64,000 bases of DNA from Lentilactobacillus sp. SPB1-3 (lineage in GTDB: Bacteria > Bacillota > Bacilli > Lactobacillales > Lactobacillaceae). This document shows positions 1 through 8,104 of the stretch, piece after piece. The notes below the pieces were generated by a model. The model searched no databases and had not been told where the DNA came from. It was given only the letters and a program-made list of their open reading frames with translations. The stretch is from NCBI RefSeq assembly GCF_026913205.2, contig NZ_CP168151.1, positions 124,001-188,000 of the forward strand, in the 5' to 3' direction. Both the position numbers and the translations under genes were made by a program. The first letter of the stretch is position 1; each line of letters begins with the position of its first letter.

Positions 1-935
1 TAAGTGTAGGAAAAATTTTGAATCCAGTATTTTTATTACTATTATTTAGTATTTTCGCACTTGGATTTTTAAGTCCTATGGGCCAAGCAGCCAAACAATC
101 AGTAACAGCAGCTTATCAATATCAGTCATTCTTCAATGGATTTCTTGAAGGTTACAATACGATGGATGCATTGGCTGGATTAGCATTTGGAGTGACCGTC
201 GTCACTGCTGTTAAACAATTAGGGAAAACTAAGCCAAGTGAAAATGCTAAAGTTACTGCGAAAGCTGGCGTTTTCGCAACTGCAGCAATTGGTTTTATTT
301 ATGTAGTTTTAGTTTGGTTAGGATCCACTACCTTAGCACACTTCAAAGTTTCGGCTGATGGTGGTGTGGCATTTAATCAAATGGTCTCGTATTATCTTGG
401 TGGATTTGGCCATGCTTTGTTAGCAACCTTACTGACCGTCACATGTTTAACTACAGCGGTTGGATTAGTTGCCGCATTCGCACAAGATTTCCATAAACAT
501 TTCCCAAGAGTTAGCTATCGGACTTGGCTAGGAATGATGTGTGCTGCTTCGTTCTTAACTGCCAATTTTGGATTAGACACGATCATTGCCTGGTCAACAC
601 CAATGCTAATGTTTTTATACCCATTTGCGATGGTATTGATCTTATTATCGGTCACTTCACCATTATTCGGTAGAGATCCGGTGGTTTATGCACTGGTTGT
701 GGGCTTTACTACCGTTCCTGCGTTATTTGATATGGTGGGTGCCTTTCCGCCAGTAGTTAGTCAGAGTGGTTTCGGCCAAATGCTAACTAATTTCCAACAC
801 CATGTGTTACCATTCGCTAATTTGGGGATGGATTGGGTAGTTCCGGCTGTGGTCGGGGCAGTTTTAGGACTAGGTTATCACTGGTTAAGACCCGCATTTG
901 ATAAGCAACGAGCAACTTTTACAGAACGCAATTAA
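1..935 (+). CDS. brnQ: Branched-chain amino acid carrier BrnQ, C-terminal part (5' end outside window)
   Basis: This is the C-terminal part, about 310 residues, of a membrane carrier of the LIVCS/BrnQ family, which takes up Leu, Ile and Val with a cation. The reading frame is open to the left edge of the window, so the TTG at 18 is not the true start; family members are about 440-450 residues, so roughly the first third is missing. The visible part has a conserved SPMGQAAKQ-like stretch, a FFNGFLEGYNTMDALAGLAFG segment typical of BrnQ (cut here to the motif region near residues 30-50), and about eight hydrophobic segments. A strong terminator follows directly. No neighbouring gene on the same strand is seen. 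Family assignment is confident; substrate preference is inferred. Confidence 0.9.
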   Translation, partial: SVGKILNPVFLLLLFSIFALGFLSPMGQAAKQSVTAAYQYQSFFNGFLEGYNTMDALAGLAFGVTVVTAVKQLGKTKPSENAKVTAKAGVFATAAIGFIYVVLVWLGSTTLAHFKVSADGGVAFNQMVSYYLGGFGHALLATLLTVTCLTTAVGLVAAFAQDFHKHFPRVSYRTWLGMMCAASFLTANFGLDTIIAWSTPMLMFLYPFAMVLILLSVTSPLFGRDPVVYALVVGFTTVPALFDMVGAFPPVVSQSGFGQMLTNFQHHVLPFANLGMDWVVPAVVGAVLGLGYHWLRPAFDKQRATFTERN

Positions 936-945
936 ATATCCATAT

Positions 946-980
946 AAAAAACCAGAACGCAACTCGCGTTCTGGTTTTGG
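946..980 (+). terminator. Intrinsic terminator after brnQ
   Basis: An inverted repeat, AAAACCAGAACGC and GCGTTCTGGTTTT with a short loop, lies just after the brnQ stop. A-tract and T-tract flank it, so it can also end the convergent lysozyme transcript on the minus strand. Confidence 0.85.
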
Positions 981-992
981 TTAACTTAAAGA

Positions 993-2126
993 TTATTTTT
1001 GGTTAGGGTTAACGCCACTGGTTAAGTAGCCTCTCCAAATCCAACCGCCATGAGCATTATCGTTACTTCTTACATGGTAATAAATGGCGTAATTACCAGT
1101 GTTCTTCTTGTACAACTTTTCGTGAGCATCAGTGTACCAAGTTACATTTGGCAAGTTCTTGTTGTAATCGTATCGAGTTCCCAGATGTTTTGAATAACGG
1201 GCACCTTTTGTAGTATAGAAAGCGTGACGTTTCATAGATGTTCGCCATACTAGTTTAACTGATTGTGATCTAGAACTTGAATATTGATTGGTTGGTTCTG
1301 ATGGACCAGGAACAATAACAGCTGTGCCATCATTGCCGTTGTTACTGTTACTGTTACTGTTACTGTTACTGTTACTGTTGCTATCGTTATTTGATGAACT
1401 AGTTGAGTCACTAACTGATCCAAGATAATAGTCATTAGTTAATTTACTAACATCTAAATCAACTTTTGAGCCTGGAAAGCGATAGTCACTTGCCCATTGC
1501 CATGCGTTTGCGTTGGGGTACTTGTTACCAGTTGGACTGTAAGGCCAATTAGCGATCCAACCTTTGTTTTGAGAATTAGTGTCGATCTTAACTCCCAACC
1601 AGCTAGACATTGTGTAAAGGTCAGTCTTGCTGTAACCAGCCTGATTCAAAGTTTGGTCAAAAGCAGCTAAATTAGCATCATTTGCTGATTTTGATAATGA
1701 TCCAAGTTCTGAGGATTCGAAGTCAGCCACCATAACTACGTTTTTACTAGTAGTTACTTTTTGAACCGCATTGATGAAGTTTTGGGCCTCAGCGACCGCT
1801 GCCGATTTGGAAGTAAAATGGACAAAGTGGTAGAAGTTGATACTTAATCCCGCTTGTTGGGCATATTTTACTTGTTGACCTAGGTAAGGATTGATGTAGC
1901 CAGTTCCTTCAGTAGCTTTAATTGTTACGGCCTTGACACCATTATTGGCCAAATTTTGGTAATCACTGGCAGATAACGCTGATTGATAACTCGAAAGGTC
2001 AGCCATGTCAGTAGTTGGTTGAGAGCTTGATGGGGACATTGAAGCTTTAGCTTGGTTTGAGAATAGGGCAAATCCTGCCAATGTGGCAAAGGATACCCCA
2101 ACTTTAATTAATGATTTATGGTTCAC
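993..2126 (-). CDS. Secreted GH25 lysozyme (N-acetylmuramidase) with C-terminal wall-binding-like domain
   Basis: A 377-residue exported protein. Residues 1-29 form a signal peptide ending in QAKA. Residues about 40-230 look like a glycoside hydrolase family 25 muramidase, with the early acidic DLSSYQ region, the IKATEGTGYINPY segment and the VMVADFESSELG segment carrying the expected catalytic acids. A low-complexity Ser/Asn linker follows (about 240-265), encoded by a tandem hexanucleotide. The last 90 residues form a domain ending in GGWIWRGYL that also occurs in the metalloprotease at 30876, so it is probably a cell-surface anchor module. Start is GTG with GGGAGAT ten bases upstream. Monocistronic. 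The likely role is peptidoglycan cleavage in wall turnover; this is inferred from the family. Confidence 0.88.
   Translation of the reverse strand: MNHKSLIKVGVSFATLAGFALFSNQAKASMSPSSSQPTTDMADLSSYQSALSASDYQNLANNGVKAVTIKATEGTGYINPYLGQQVKYAQQAGLSINFYHFVHFTSKSAAVAEAQNFINAVQKVTTSKNVVMVADFESSELGSLSKSANDANLAAFDQTLNQAGYSKTDLYTMSSWLGVKIDTNSQNKGWIANWPYSPTGNKYPNANAWQWASDYRFPGSKVDLDVSKLTNDYYLGSVSDSTSSSNNDSNSNSNSNSNSNSNNGNDGTAVIVPGPSEPTNQYSSSRSQSVKLVWRTSMKRHAFYTTKGARYSKHLGTRYDYNKNLPNVTWYTDAHEKLYKKNTGNYAIYYHVRSNDNAHGGWIWRGYLTSGVNPNQK
1337..1382 (+). repeat. In-frame hexanucleotide tandem repeat (GTTACT) in the lysozyme linker
   Basis: Six or more near-perfect copies of GTTACT sit in the coding region and give the alternating Ser-Asn linker on the minus strand. 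Because the unit is six bases, copy-number change lengthens or shortens the linker without shifting the frame. Confidence 0.9.
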
Positions 2127-2274
2127 AATTCTGCATCTCCCTATGAAAATAATTTCATCTCACTGAAAGAGTAACATAAACCCCAGTTTAATAGCTAAAT
2201 GTTGCTGTTAAGTAAATTAGAGATAACGAAATTTTAAAAACTGTAATAGTCTCGTGATTGTTATCAAGATTTGT

Positions 2275-2628
2275 TTAAGGATTCACAGATTGCTTGATTA
2301 TTTCGTGGATGATTTTTGAAGGTACAGGTTGGTCAAACTTTATGTTCAACCGTTTTTGTCCTGTTGTATATCCTGCATCGTTGGCTGTATCAATTATTTC
2401 ATCTGTTAAGTCTAAAGAAGTTTGCAGACTGACATGGTCTTTGTAAGCTGATGTACTGAGCTTTTTGTCAGGTAATATGAAGAATGGTTGGGACCAAGAT
2501 ATCTTTTCTTCTACATTAGTGGTTTCATTAAGAATTTGTTCCCTCAAGGCGACTAGTAAAGGTCGAGCACCTTCTTGGGAGACGGCTAAGTATTCATCAA
2601 AATTATCCACTGCTGGTTTGTTAGGCAT
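2275..2628 (-). CDS. DUF1801 / YdhG-like small protein
   Basis: A 117-residue soluble protein that resembles the DUF1801 family (structural fold shared with YdhG/'iron chaperone' proteins). The family hallmarks seen are the N-terminal EYLAVSQEGARPLLVALREQI helix region, the EKISWSQPFF strand, and the C-terminal segment with KIIHEIIKQSV. There is no signal peptide or membrane segment. The ATG start has a purine-rich AGAAGAT upstream. It is followed by no gene on the same strand before the lysozyme and is separated from the upstream amidotransferase gene by a terminator, so it is probably transcribed alone. Biochemical function of the family is not well established. Confidence 0.7.
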   Translation of the reverse strand: MPNKPAVDNFDEYLAVSQEGARPLLVALREQILNETTNVEEKISWSQPFFILPDKKLSTSAYKDHVSLQTSLDLTDEIIDTANDAGYTTGQKRLNIKFDQPVPSKIIHEIIKQSVNP

Positions 2629-2668
2629 AGATATTATCTTCTTTCTTATAGTAGAAATTCTCGCTAAT

Positions 2669-2706
2669 AAAAATCGTTAGTTGATTTAATAACTAACGAT
2701 TTTTTA
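2669..2706 (-). terminator. Intrinsic terminator of the amidotransferase gene
   Basis: Inverted repeat AATCGTTAGTT / AACTAACGATT with T-runs in both directions, placed directly at the 3' end of the minus-strand gene that ends at 2707. Confidence 0.85.
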
Positions 2707-3450
2707 CTAACTATTCAACTTTCTTTCAGCAACAACTTGAGCTCTTCGAACGAAATCTTCAAAGAGGTGCTTTGAATCATCATAGTGTTTATAAATGTTT
2801 TCAGGATGCCATTGAACTCCCAATATCTGGTCATTGTTAACTGACTCGATTGCTTCGATCACTTGATCATCTGCCTTAGCAGTTATCTTTAGGTAAGGGG
2901 CGACATCTTTAATTGCTTGGTGGTGACGCGAATTAATGTATGGTCGTTCACCAATGATGTCGTGTAATCGAGAATCTTGTTCGACCGTGATGTGGTGAGA
3001 AGGCATATTTCCTGGAGCAGCCTGACTATGTTTAAGTGTAGAGTGCAAATCTTGTGATAAATCCTGGAATAGAGTTCCACCAAGACCAACATTGATTAGT
3101 TGCATTCCGCGACAAATTCCAAAGATGGCCTTGCCAGCAGTAACAGATTGTTTTAATAGTTCTATTTCAAATAAGTCTCGTTTACGATAGGTCGTTCCCA
3201 ACTTGTAAAACGGTTCTTCGCCATAAAATGTTGGGTCAACGTCAGATCCACCTAAAAAACACACGCCATCAAATAACGTTAAGTAATCGCGAACGTCTTC
3301 AGGATCGACACTTGGAAAAATTACAGGGACGCCACCAGATTTGACGATTGCTTCAATAGCAGGACGGGGTGCAAAGGCGGCGTTTCTCTCATTAATGATG
3401 TTAGTAGCTTCAGTAAGAGTATCTGCGGGTAAAGCAATTCTAGGACGCAT
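2707..3450 (-). CDS. Class I glutamine amidotransferase-like hydrolase (peptidase C26, PuuD type)
   Basis: A 247-residue cytosolic enzyme of the gamma-glutamyl-gamma-aminobutyrate hydrolase type. The triad can be seen: the nucleophile Cys in FGICRGMQLINV (about residue 115), and the His and Glu in GVQWHPE (about 220). FLGGSDVDPTFYGEEP near residue 70 is also typical. Family members cut gamma-glutamyl bonds, as in putrescine breakdown, but no other puu gene is nearby, so the real substrate is unknown. Start ATG has a good GGAGGT site. The gene stands alone between the coiled-coil gene and a terminator. Confidence 0.85.
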   Translation of the reverse strand: MRPRIALPADTLTEATNIINERNAAFAPRPAIEAIVKSGGVPVIFPSVDPEDVRDYLTLFDGVCFLGGSDVDPTFYGEEPFYKLGTTYRKRDLFEIELLKQSVTAGKAIFGICRGMQLINVGLGGTLFQDLSQDLHSTLKHSQAAPGNMPSHHITVEQDSRLHDIIGERPYINSRHHQAIKDVAPYLKITAKADDQVIEAIESVNNDQILGVQWHPENIYKHYDDSKHLFEDFVRRAQVVAERKLNS

Positions 3451-3559
3451 AGGTAACCTCCGGTAAAAGTAGTGACTTGGATTAATATCTGGTTAAAAAA
3501 GTTTAATAATTCTCAGTAATATTAACACCGCCAGATTAAAGATTCAATTAATAAACCGC

Positions 3560-3994
3560 TTAGTTAGAGCCTACGTTATTACCGTGATTTGAGTTTGAAT
3601 CAAACTCTTGTGCGTCGACCTGCTTAAGTTCAGTTTTCATTTGTGAAGCTGCTTTTTCTGCGGCAACACGTTGCTGTTGAGCAAGTAATTGTAGCTTTTG
3701 TGATTGATCTAAAAGCTTAGTTAGTCTTTCAATTTGTTCTTGCTGACTAGCAATTTCTTCATTTAGTGATTTAAGTACAGATAGGCTGAGTTTCGTGACC
3801 TTGCTTTTGTCAGGAGTAATTAAACTTTCAATGGTGGCTTTTGCCGTAGCGTTAAAGCACAACGTTTGGCCTTGTTTGCGGGCGTAGGGGATGTTGTTAT
3901 TCTTCACAGTCCGATAGACCCGCATTTTGTTAACTCCAAGGCCATCAGCGATTTGTTTCATTGTCCAATATTCCTGCATACTTGAGCTCAAAGT
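3560..3994 (-). CDS. HTH plus coiled-coil protein resembling plasmid-associated DUF536 proteins
   Basis: About 144 residues. The N-terminal 55 residues (WTMKQIADGLGVNKMRVYR) look like a winged or simple helix-turn-helix; residues 75-130 are a long Gln/Leu/Lys-rich helix expected to form a coiled coil (LTKLLDQSQKLQLLAQQQ). This architecture resembles the small DUF536 proteins found beside repB on lactic acid bacterial theta plasmids. I chose the TTG at 3994, which lies eight bases after AGGTGG; the GTG at 4003 would sit almost on top of that site, and the ATG at 3982 is too far away. No replication gene or iteron is nearby. DNA binding is inferred. Confidence 0.6.
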   Translation of the reverse strand, partial: TLSSSMQEYWTMKQIADGLGVNKMRVYRTVKNNNIPYARKQGQTLCFNATAKATIESLITPDKSKVTKLSLSVLKSLNEEIASQQEQIERLTKLLDQSQKLQLLAQQQRVAAEKAASQMKTELKQVDAQEFDSNSNHGNNVGSN

Positions 3995-4089
3995 TTCCAC
4001 CACCTGTTAAATAAATTCGTTGATTAATATTATACAATATTTTGACTAGAAACCTAAGCCGGTTCATTATGATCAGTAATAATCGAATA

Positions 4090-4140
4090 ATAAAAAAGCT
4101 TCATAACCGATAGATTGACATCTAAACGATCATGAAGCAG
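4090..4140 (-). terminator. Terminator of the VIT gene pair
   Basis: Reading the minus strand, GCTTCAT and ATGAAGC close a stem with smaller nested pairs (AGAT/ATCT), followed by TTTTTTATT. It lies after the stop of the gene ending at 4170. Confidence 0.7.
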
Positions 4141-4169
4141 ATTGTATTCATCAATATTAAAAAGGTTAA

Positions 4170-4868
4170 TTATAGCAATAATCCAATAGAATAGTGAATA
4201 ATCATTGTGATGATCCCGACGATTACGTTTCTGATCATGGCGGTCTTTACGAGACCATTACCAAGTTTGGCACTTAAAAATCCGGTAATCGCAACCGACA
4301 CACAGACTGCTAAGATAGTTGCTGGCCACTGCATAACACCAGGTACCAATGTCATAGCTAAAAGAGGGAATAAACCACCAGCAGCTGCTGAGAATAGTGA
4401 TGAGAATGCTGCGTCCCAAGGGTTCATGTAATGTCCCAGTTGGATACCGTGCTTGATGTCGACGATGGTTTCAAGAGGCTTTTTTGACATCAAATCTTCG
4501 GCGATTTTTTGTGATGTTTCTTGTGAAACACCTTGGCCAACATAATAATCAGTAACGATTTTTAATTCTCCAGCAAAATCTGTCTTGAGTAATTCTGTTT
4601 CCATTGCAACCACAGATTTTTCAGTATCTTTTTGAGTACTAACAGAAGCATACTCACCTGAGGCCATTGAAAAGGCACAGGCCAATAAATCTGATAGACC
4701 AGCAATAAAAATAGTGAATTGGTTAGTTGTAGCAACCGCCACACTGAATAGGACACCAACGACGGTTAAGATACCATCATTAGAACCCAACACTCCAGCA
4801 CGTAATGTGTTTAGTCTTTCTTCAAGAGTTTGTTGATGTTCTTTTGGTTTTCTTTTTGAGATTTCCAT
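4170..4868 (-). CDS. VIT/CCC1 family metal transporter (second of tandem pair)
   Basis: A 232-residue membrane protein of the VIT1/CCC1 family, whose eukaryotic members move Fe2+ or Mn2+ into vacuoles; bacterial members are thought to export or sequester these metals. It has the family pattern: LRAGVLGSNDGILTVVGVLF near residue 25, an acidic cytosolic middle region (residues 75-140) where metal-binding Glu residues are expected, and three C-terminal hydrophobic segments. It starts 9 bases after the stop of the upstream paralogue with AGGAGGAG before ATG, so the two are co-transcribed. The products may form a hetero-oligomer; that is inference. Confidence 0.85.
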   Translation of the reverse strand: MEISKRKPKEHQQTLEERLNTLRAGVLGSNDGILTVVGVLFSVAVATTNQFTIFIAGLSDLLACAFSMASGEYASVSTQKDTEKSVVAMETELLKTDFAGELKIVTDYYVGQGVSQETSQKIAEDLMSKKPLETIVDIKHGIQLGHYMNPWDAAFSSLFSAAAGGLFPLLAMTLVPGVMQWPATILAVCVSVAITGFLSAKLGNGLVKTAMIRNVIVGIITMIIHYSIGLLL

Positions 4869-4877
4869 TTTCTCCTC

Positions 4878-5561
4878 CTATAAATTACCGATTAATCGTC
4901 CAATAGCAAATGTAACGATCATAGTTAAAATTCCTGATACTACATTTCGAATTACACCACGGCTTTTATTAGAATTACCAAGTTTAGCGGCAGAAAATCC
5001 GGTGATAGATAAAGCGATGATAACTGAAATACCAGTTGCCAAAATTCTAATATTAGGCGCAAATTGAGTAATTGCAACAAGTGGTAAAATGGAACCTAGA
5101 GGAAATGAAATCATAGAAGCTAACGCAGCTGATAAGGGATTAGTAAATTCATTCGCATTAAATCCATATCGTTGGCGAACGGTTGTCTGAAGCGGATCTT
5201 TAGCCATCATTTCTTTTGTGGCTTGATTGGCAAGTTCAGGTGCAATACCTGATGACTGAAGTTTATTAGACACGAAATCGAATTCTTCGTTATAATTTTC
5301 TTCAATCGCAATCTTTTGATGATTGATGGCATTCTTTTGGGAATCCTTTTGAGTATTAACGGAGACCCATTCTCCCATGGCCATTGATACTGTACCTGCA
5401 AGCATTCCTGATATACCAGAAATGAAGATAGCAAAGTTGTTCGTTGTAGCTCCAGCAACACCGATGACGATTCCGGCAACTGATAAAATGCCATCATTGG
5501 CGCCCATTACAGCCGCCCGCATGACGTTAATTTTTTGTGCTAAAGTTTTTTTCTGCTTCAT
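4878..5561 (-). CDS. VIT/CCC1 family metal transporter (first of tandem pair)
   Basis: A 227-residue paralogue of the downstream gene with the same layout: MRAAVMGANDGILSVAGIVIG at residues about 15-35, a conserved SMAMGEWVSV segment, an acidic cytosolic insert, then three hydrophobic segments. The start used here is ATG at 5561 after GGGTGG; a GTG nine bases upstream overlaps that site. It is the first gene of a two-gene operon. The window holds other metal genes (two mntH, a P1B ATPase, a ZnuA-like lipoprotein) but none adjoins this pair. Confidence 0.85.
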   Translation of the reverse strand: MKQKKTLAQKINVMRAAVMGANDGILSVAGIVIGVAGATTNNFAIFISGISGMLAGTVSMAMGEWVSVNTQKDSQKNAINHQKIAIEENYNEEFDFVSNKLQSSGIAPELANQATKEMMAKDPLQTTVRQRYGFNANEFTNPLSAALASMISFPLGSILPLVAITQFAPNIRILATGISVIIALSITGFSAAKLGNSNKSRGVIRNVVSGILTMIVTFAIGRLIGNL

Positions 5562-5688
5562 AATTACCACCCAGTTTATAATTATTCTTATCTAGTAACT
5601 TTTATTATAAACATTTTTCGTGATAATTCAAACAGATTTTTAGCACCGCGATAAAATCCGACTAATAATTATAGCACGAGGTATCTAT

Positions 5689-6453
5689 ATGGAAAATTCA
5701 ATTCTCGACTTAATCAATAATCATAGAAGTATTCGTAACTTTAAGCATCAGTCACTGTCTGACGAAGAAGTGAAGACATTAGTTACGGCGGCAAAAAAGG
5801 CTTCCACTTCAACTTTTTCTCAACAGTATTCCATCATTAGTGTGACTGATCAGGAAAAGCTGAAAGAAATTGATAAAATAACGGGTAACACCCACTGGAT
5901 GTTGAGCAGTGGCCATTATTTTGTCATGGTTGCAGACCAGTATCGTAACCTTAAGATTGCGGAGCGAGCAGGGGCAGACCCTTATATTCTTAAAACTGCC
6001 GATAAATTATTAGCTAGTGTTTTTGATGCTGGAATTGCTACTGAGAATTTAGTGTTAGCAGCTGAAAGTATGGGAATGGGTGCCACAATCATGGGGAGTA
6101 TATTAAATGACTCTAATAAGATGATTGGACTACTTGATCTTCCTAAGTTAACTTTTCCATTATTAGGAATCGCTGTCGGTTATCCAGAGACGATTCCGGA
6201 AATTAAGCCACGAATGCCAGAAACTTTACAACACTTTACAAATGGTTACCAACTGGATGATCAAATCGGAAACTGGTTACCGATTTACGACGACCAAATG
6301 GCAAAATACTATGCCAGCAGAAGTACTAATAGTCGTCAAGAAAACTTTAGTAATCACATTGTGTCTGAACTTTCAAGGAATCGGAAACTAAGAGCAGATT
6401 TGTTAGAAAACATTGTTAGTCAAGGATTCGATGTGGATGGTATTTCAAAATAA
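5689..6453 (+). CDS. NfrA/NfsA-type flavin oxidoreductase (nitroreductase family)
   Basis: A 254-residue cytosolic FMN enzyme. The N-terminal INNHRSIRNFKHQSLSDEEV is the nitroreductase signature that binds the FMN phosphate, followed by AAKKASTSTFSQQYSII; a GMGATIMGSI segment near residue 145 and the long C-terminal arm are as in NADPH-dependent NfsA/NfrA enzymes. Family members reduce nitroaromatics, flavins or quinones. Length agrees with the family. The gene is alone; the following 300 bases hold a T-box leader for the next operon. True substrate unknown. Confidence 0.85.
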   Translation: MENSILDLINNHRSIRNFKHQSLSDEEVKTLVTAAKKASTSTFSQQYSIISVTDQEKLKEIDKITGNTHWMLSSGHYFVMVADQYRNLKIAERAGADPYILKTADKLLASVFDAGIATENLVLAAESMGMGATIMGSILNDSNKMIGLLDLPKLTFPLLGIAVGYPETIPEIKPRMPETLQHFTNGYQLDDQIGNWLPIYDDQMAKYYASRSTNSRQENFSNHIVSELSRNRKLRADLLENIVSQGFDVDGISK

Positions 6454-6525
6454 TTTGATAAAAACATTTGACTTTTTGATTAGTTGCCAGTAAATTAGAA
6501 ATCAATTGTTAGATAACAATTAGAG

Positions 6526-6736
6526 TTTTTTGTTGAACGATGAAGAGAAGAGTAAATGAATTTTTGGATATCAGAGACCGTTGCCAGTGAGAATACGGAC
6601 AAAAATTCATCGAAAGTGCGCTTGGAGTTCGTTAAATTTTAATTTGGTACTTTTTTGAGGCACGCTTTTTGTGCGAAAATGGGTGGAACCGCGATAATAT
6701 CGTCCCTGCAAACTTTTGCAGGGACTTTTTTATTTG
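6526..6736 (+). promoter_or_regulatory. T-box riboswitch controlling the amino acid ABC transporter operon
   Basis: Stem I can be drawn: TTGAACGA with TCGTTAAA at the base, a GA-rich motif GAAGAGAAGAGTAA, and ATGAATTTTTG with CAAAAATTCAT. The T-box proper GGGTGGAACCGCG is at 6681-6693, and the terminator GTCCCTGCA..TGCAGGGAC plus T-run at 6702-6734. Uncharged tRNA should stabilise the antiterminator. The 3' side of the specifier loop reads CGAAAGTGCGC. Aligned on the Met T-box of this window the codon would be GTG (Val); the rule of codon followed by a purine favours TGC (Cys) or AGT (Ser). I cannot decide between them. Confidence 0.9.
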
Positions 6737-6774
6737 CCATCTAACAAATCTATTTTGAGGGAGATGAACGCTTT

Positions 6775-7434
6775 ATGAGCTGGACAGTTATACAACAGAG
6801 TTTGCCAATGTTCGCTAAAGGATTTGAATTAACACTGTGGCTTTCTTTCGTTGGGGTCGTGGGCTCAATCATTGTTGGTGTAGTCGTTAGTTTGATTCAA
6901 TACTTTAAGGTCCCTGTTTTGCACCAAATCGGTAGTATTTACGTTGAAATTTCAAGAAACACGCCGCTTTTGATTCAACTATTCTTCTTGTACTATGCTT
7001 TTCCAGTTATTGGAATCAAATTGGGAGCGGAGTTATCTGGAATTATCGGACTGATTTTTCTAGGAGGAAGTTACATGGCTGAAGGTTTTACCGGGGGATT
7101 CGTAGGAGTTCCTAAAAATCAAATTGAATCAGGTAAAGCTATTGGATTAAGTCAGTGGCAACTTGCTAGATTCGTTGTCTTTCCCCAAGGATTTTCATTA
7201 AGTGTTCCAGCGATGGCAGCTAACATAATTTTCTTGATTAAAGAAACATCGATTTTTACTGTTATTGCCATCCCGGAATTAACGAATACGGCTTTGGATT
7301 TGATTGGAATGTACTATCGTTCAAATGAGTATTTGTTTGTTTTAGTTGTCGCATATGCAATTATTTTAGTTCCTTTATCCTTAGGGTTAACTTATCTGGA
7401 AAAGAGGGTGCGTTATGGCTCATTCGGGAATTAA
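6775..7434 (+). CDS. Polar amino acid ABC transporter permease (first)
   Basis: A 219-residue integral membrane protein of the His/Glu/Gln/Arg permease family. It has about five membrane helices and the EAA loop (GKAIGLSQWQLARFVVFPQ, residues about 120-140) that docks onto the ATPase. It opens a four-gene operon (permease, permease, ATPase, binding lipoprotein) behind a T-box leader, so expression should rise when one aminoacyl-tRNA is scarce. It overlaps the next permease by 20 bases. Which amino acid is moved depends on the unresolved T-box specifier. Confidence 0.9.
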   Translation: MSWTVIQQSLPMFAKGFELTLWLSFVGVVGSIIVGVVVSLIQYFKVPVLHQIGSIYVEISRNTPLLIQLFFLYYAFPVIGIKLGAELSGIIGLIFLGGSYMAEGFTGGFVGVPKNQIESGKAIGLSQWQLARFVVFPQGFSLSVPAMAANIIFLIKETSIFTVIAIPELTNTALDLIGMYYRSNEYLFVLVVAYAIILVPLSLGLTYLEKRVRYGSFGN

Positions 7435-8104
7435 TGTGTTATTTGAAGGTGATAACTTCATTAGGTTACTTGGAGGACTTTGGATCACGATTAAAATCGC
7501 AGCTGGCGCGTTAGTCGGTGGTGTGATCTTGGGAACGATTCTTGGAGTACTAAGAACCTTAAATAGTAAGATATTACGATTCATATTACGATTATACTTG
7601 GAATTTTTCAGAATTATTCCGACAGTGGTATTACTGTTCTTATTCTATTACATCATTCCACGTCAATTTAACCTCAACATGCCGGCTAACGAATTAGCTA
7701 CGTTAGTGTTTGGTTTGTGGGTTGCAGCTGAAATGAGTGATATCGTTCGTGGCTCTTTGATTTCCGTGCCCAAACACCAACAGGAATCTGGTAAAGCCAT
7801 TGGGTTAAATCGTTATCAATTGTATAGATACGTATTGATCCCACAGGCTGTTTCATTGGAGATCCCCGCTACTATTAACTTAGCGACACGAGTTATTAAA
7901 ACGACGTCCTTGTTAATGCTGATTTCAGTAATGGATGTTATCAATGTCGGTCAACAAGTTATCGAAGCGAATAATCAGAGTTATCCAACCGGAGTATTCT
8001 GGGTATATGGATTGATTTTCATACTATATTTCCTAATTGATTATCCATTATCTTGGTGGTCAAAACGATTAGAAAAGCAAAGATTGGAGAGAAATAATGG
8101 CTGA
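7415..8104 (+). CDS. Polar amino acid ABC transporter permease (second)
   Basis: A 229-residue permease that should form a heterodimer with the product of the upstream gene. The EAA loop GKAIGLNRYQLYRYVLIPQ is at residues about 128-147, and about five hydrophobic helices are seen. Start ATG at 7415 lies inside the end of the first permease; the stop region overlaps the ATPase start by 8 bases. Such overlaps indicate translational coupling. Confidence 0.9.
   Translation: MAHSGINVLFEGDNFIRLLGGLWITIKIAAGALVGGVILGTILGVLRTLNSKILRFILRLYLEFFRIIPTVVLLFLFYYIIPRQFNLNMPANELATLVFGLWVAAEMSDIVRGSLISVPKHQQESGKAIGLNRYQLYRYVLIPQAVSLEIPATINLATRVIKTTSLLMLISVMDVINVGQQVIEANNQSYPTGVFWVYGLIFILYFLIDYPLSWWSKRLEKQRLERNNG

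Noticed and set aside
1250-1435. A minus-strand frame with repeated Thr-Val residues inside the lysozyme gene.
   Set aside because: It is only another frame of the GTTACT repeat.
2465-2680. Plus-strand frame of 71 residues opposite the DUF1801 gene.
   Set aside because: Antisense shadow of a well-supported gene, no SD, runs into the next terminator.
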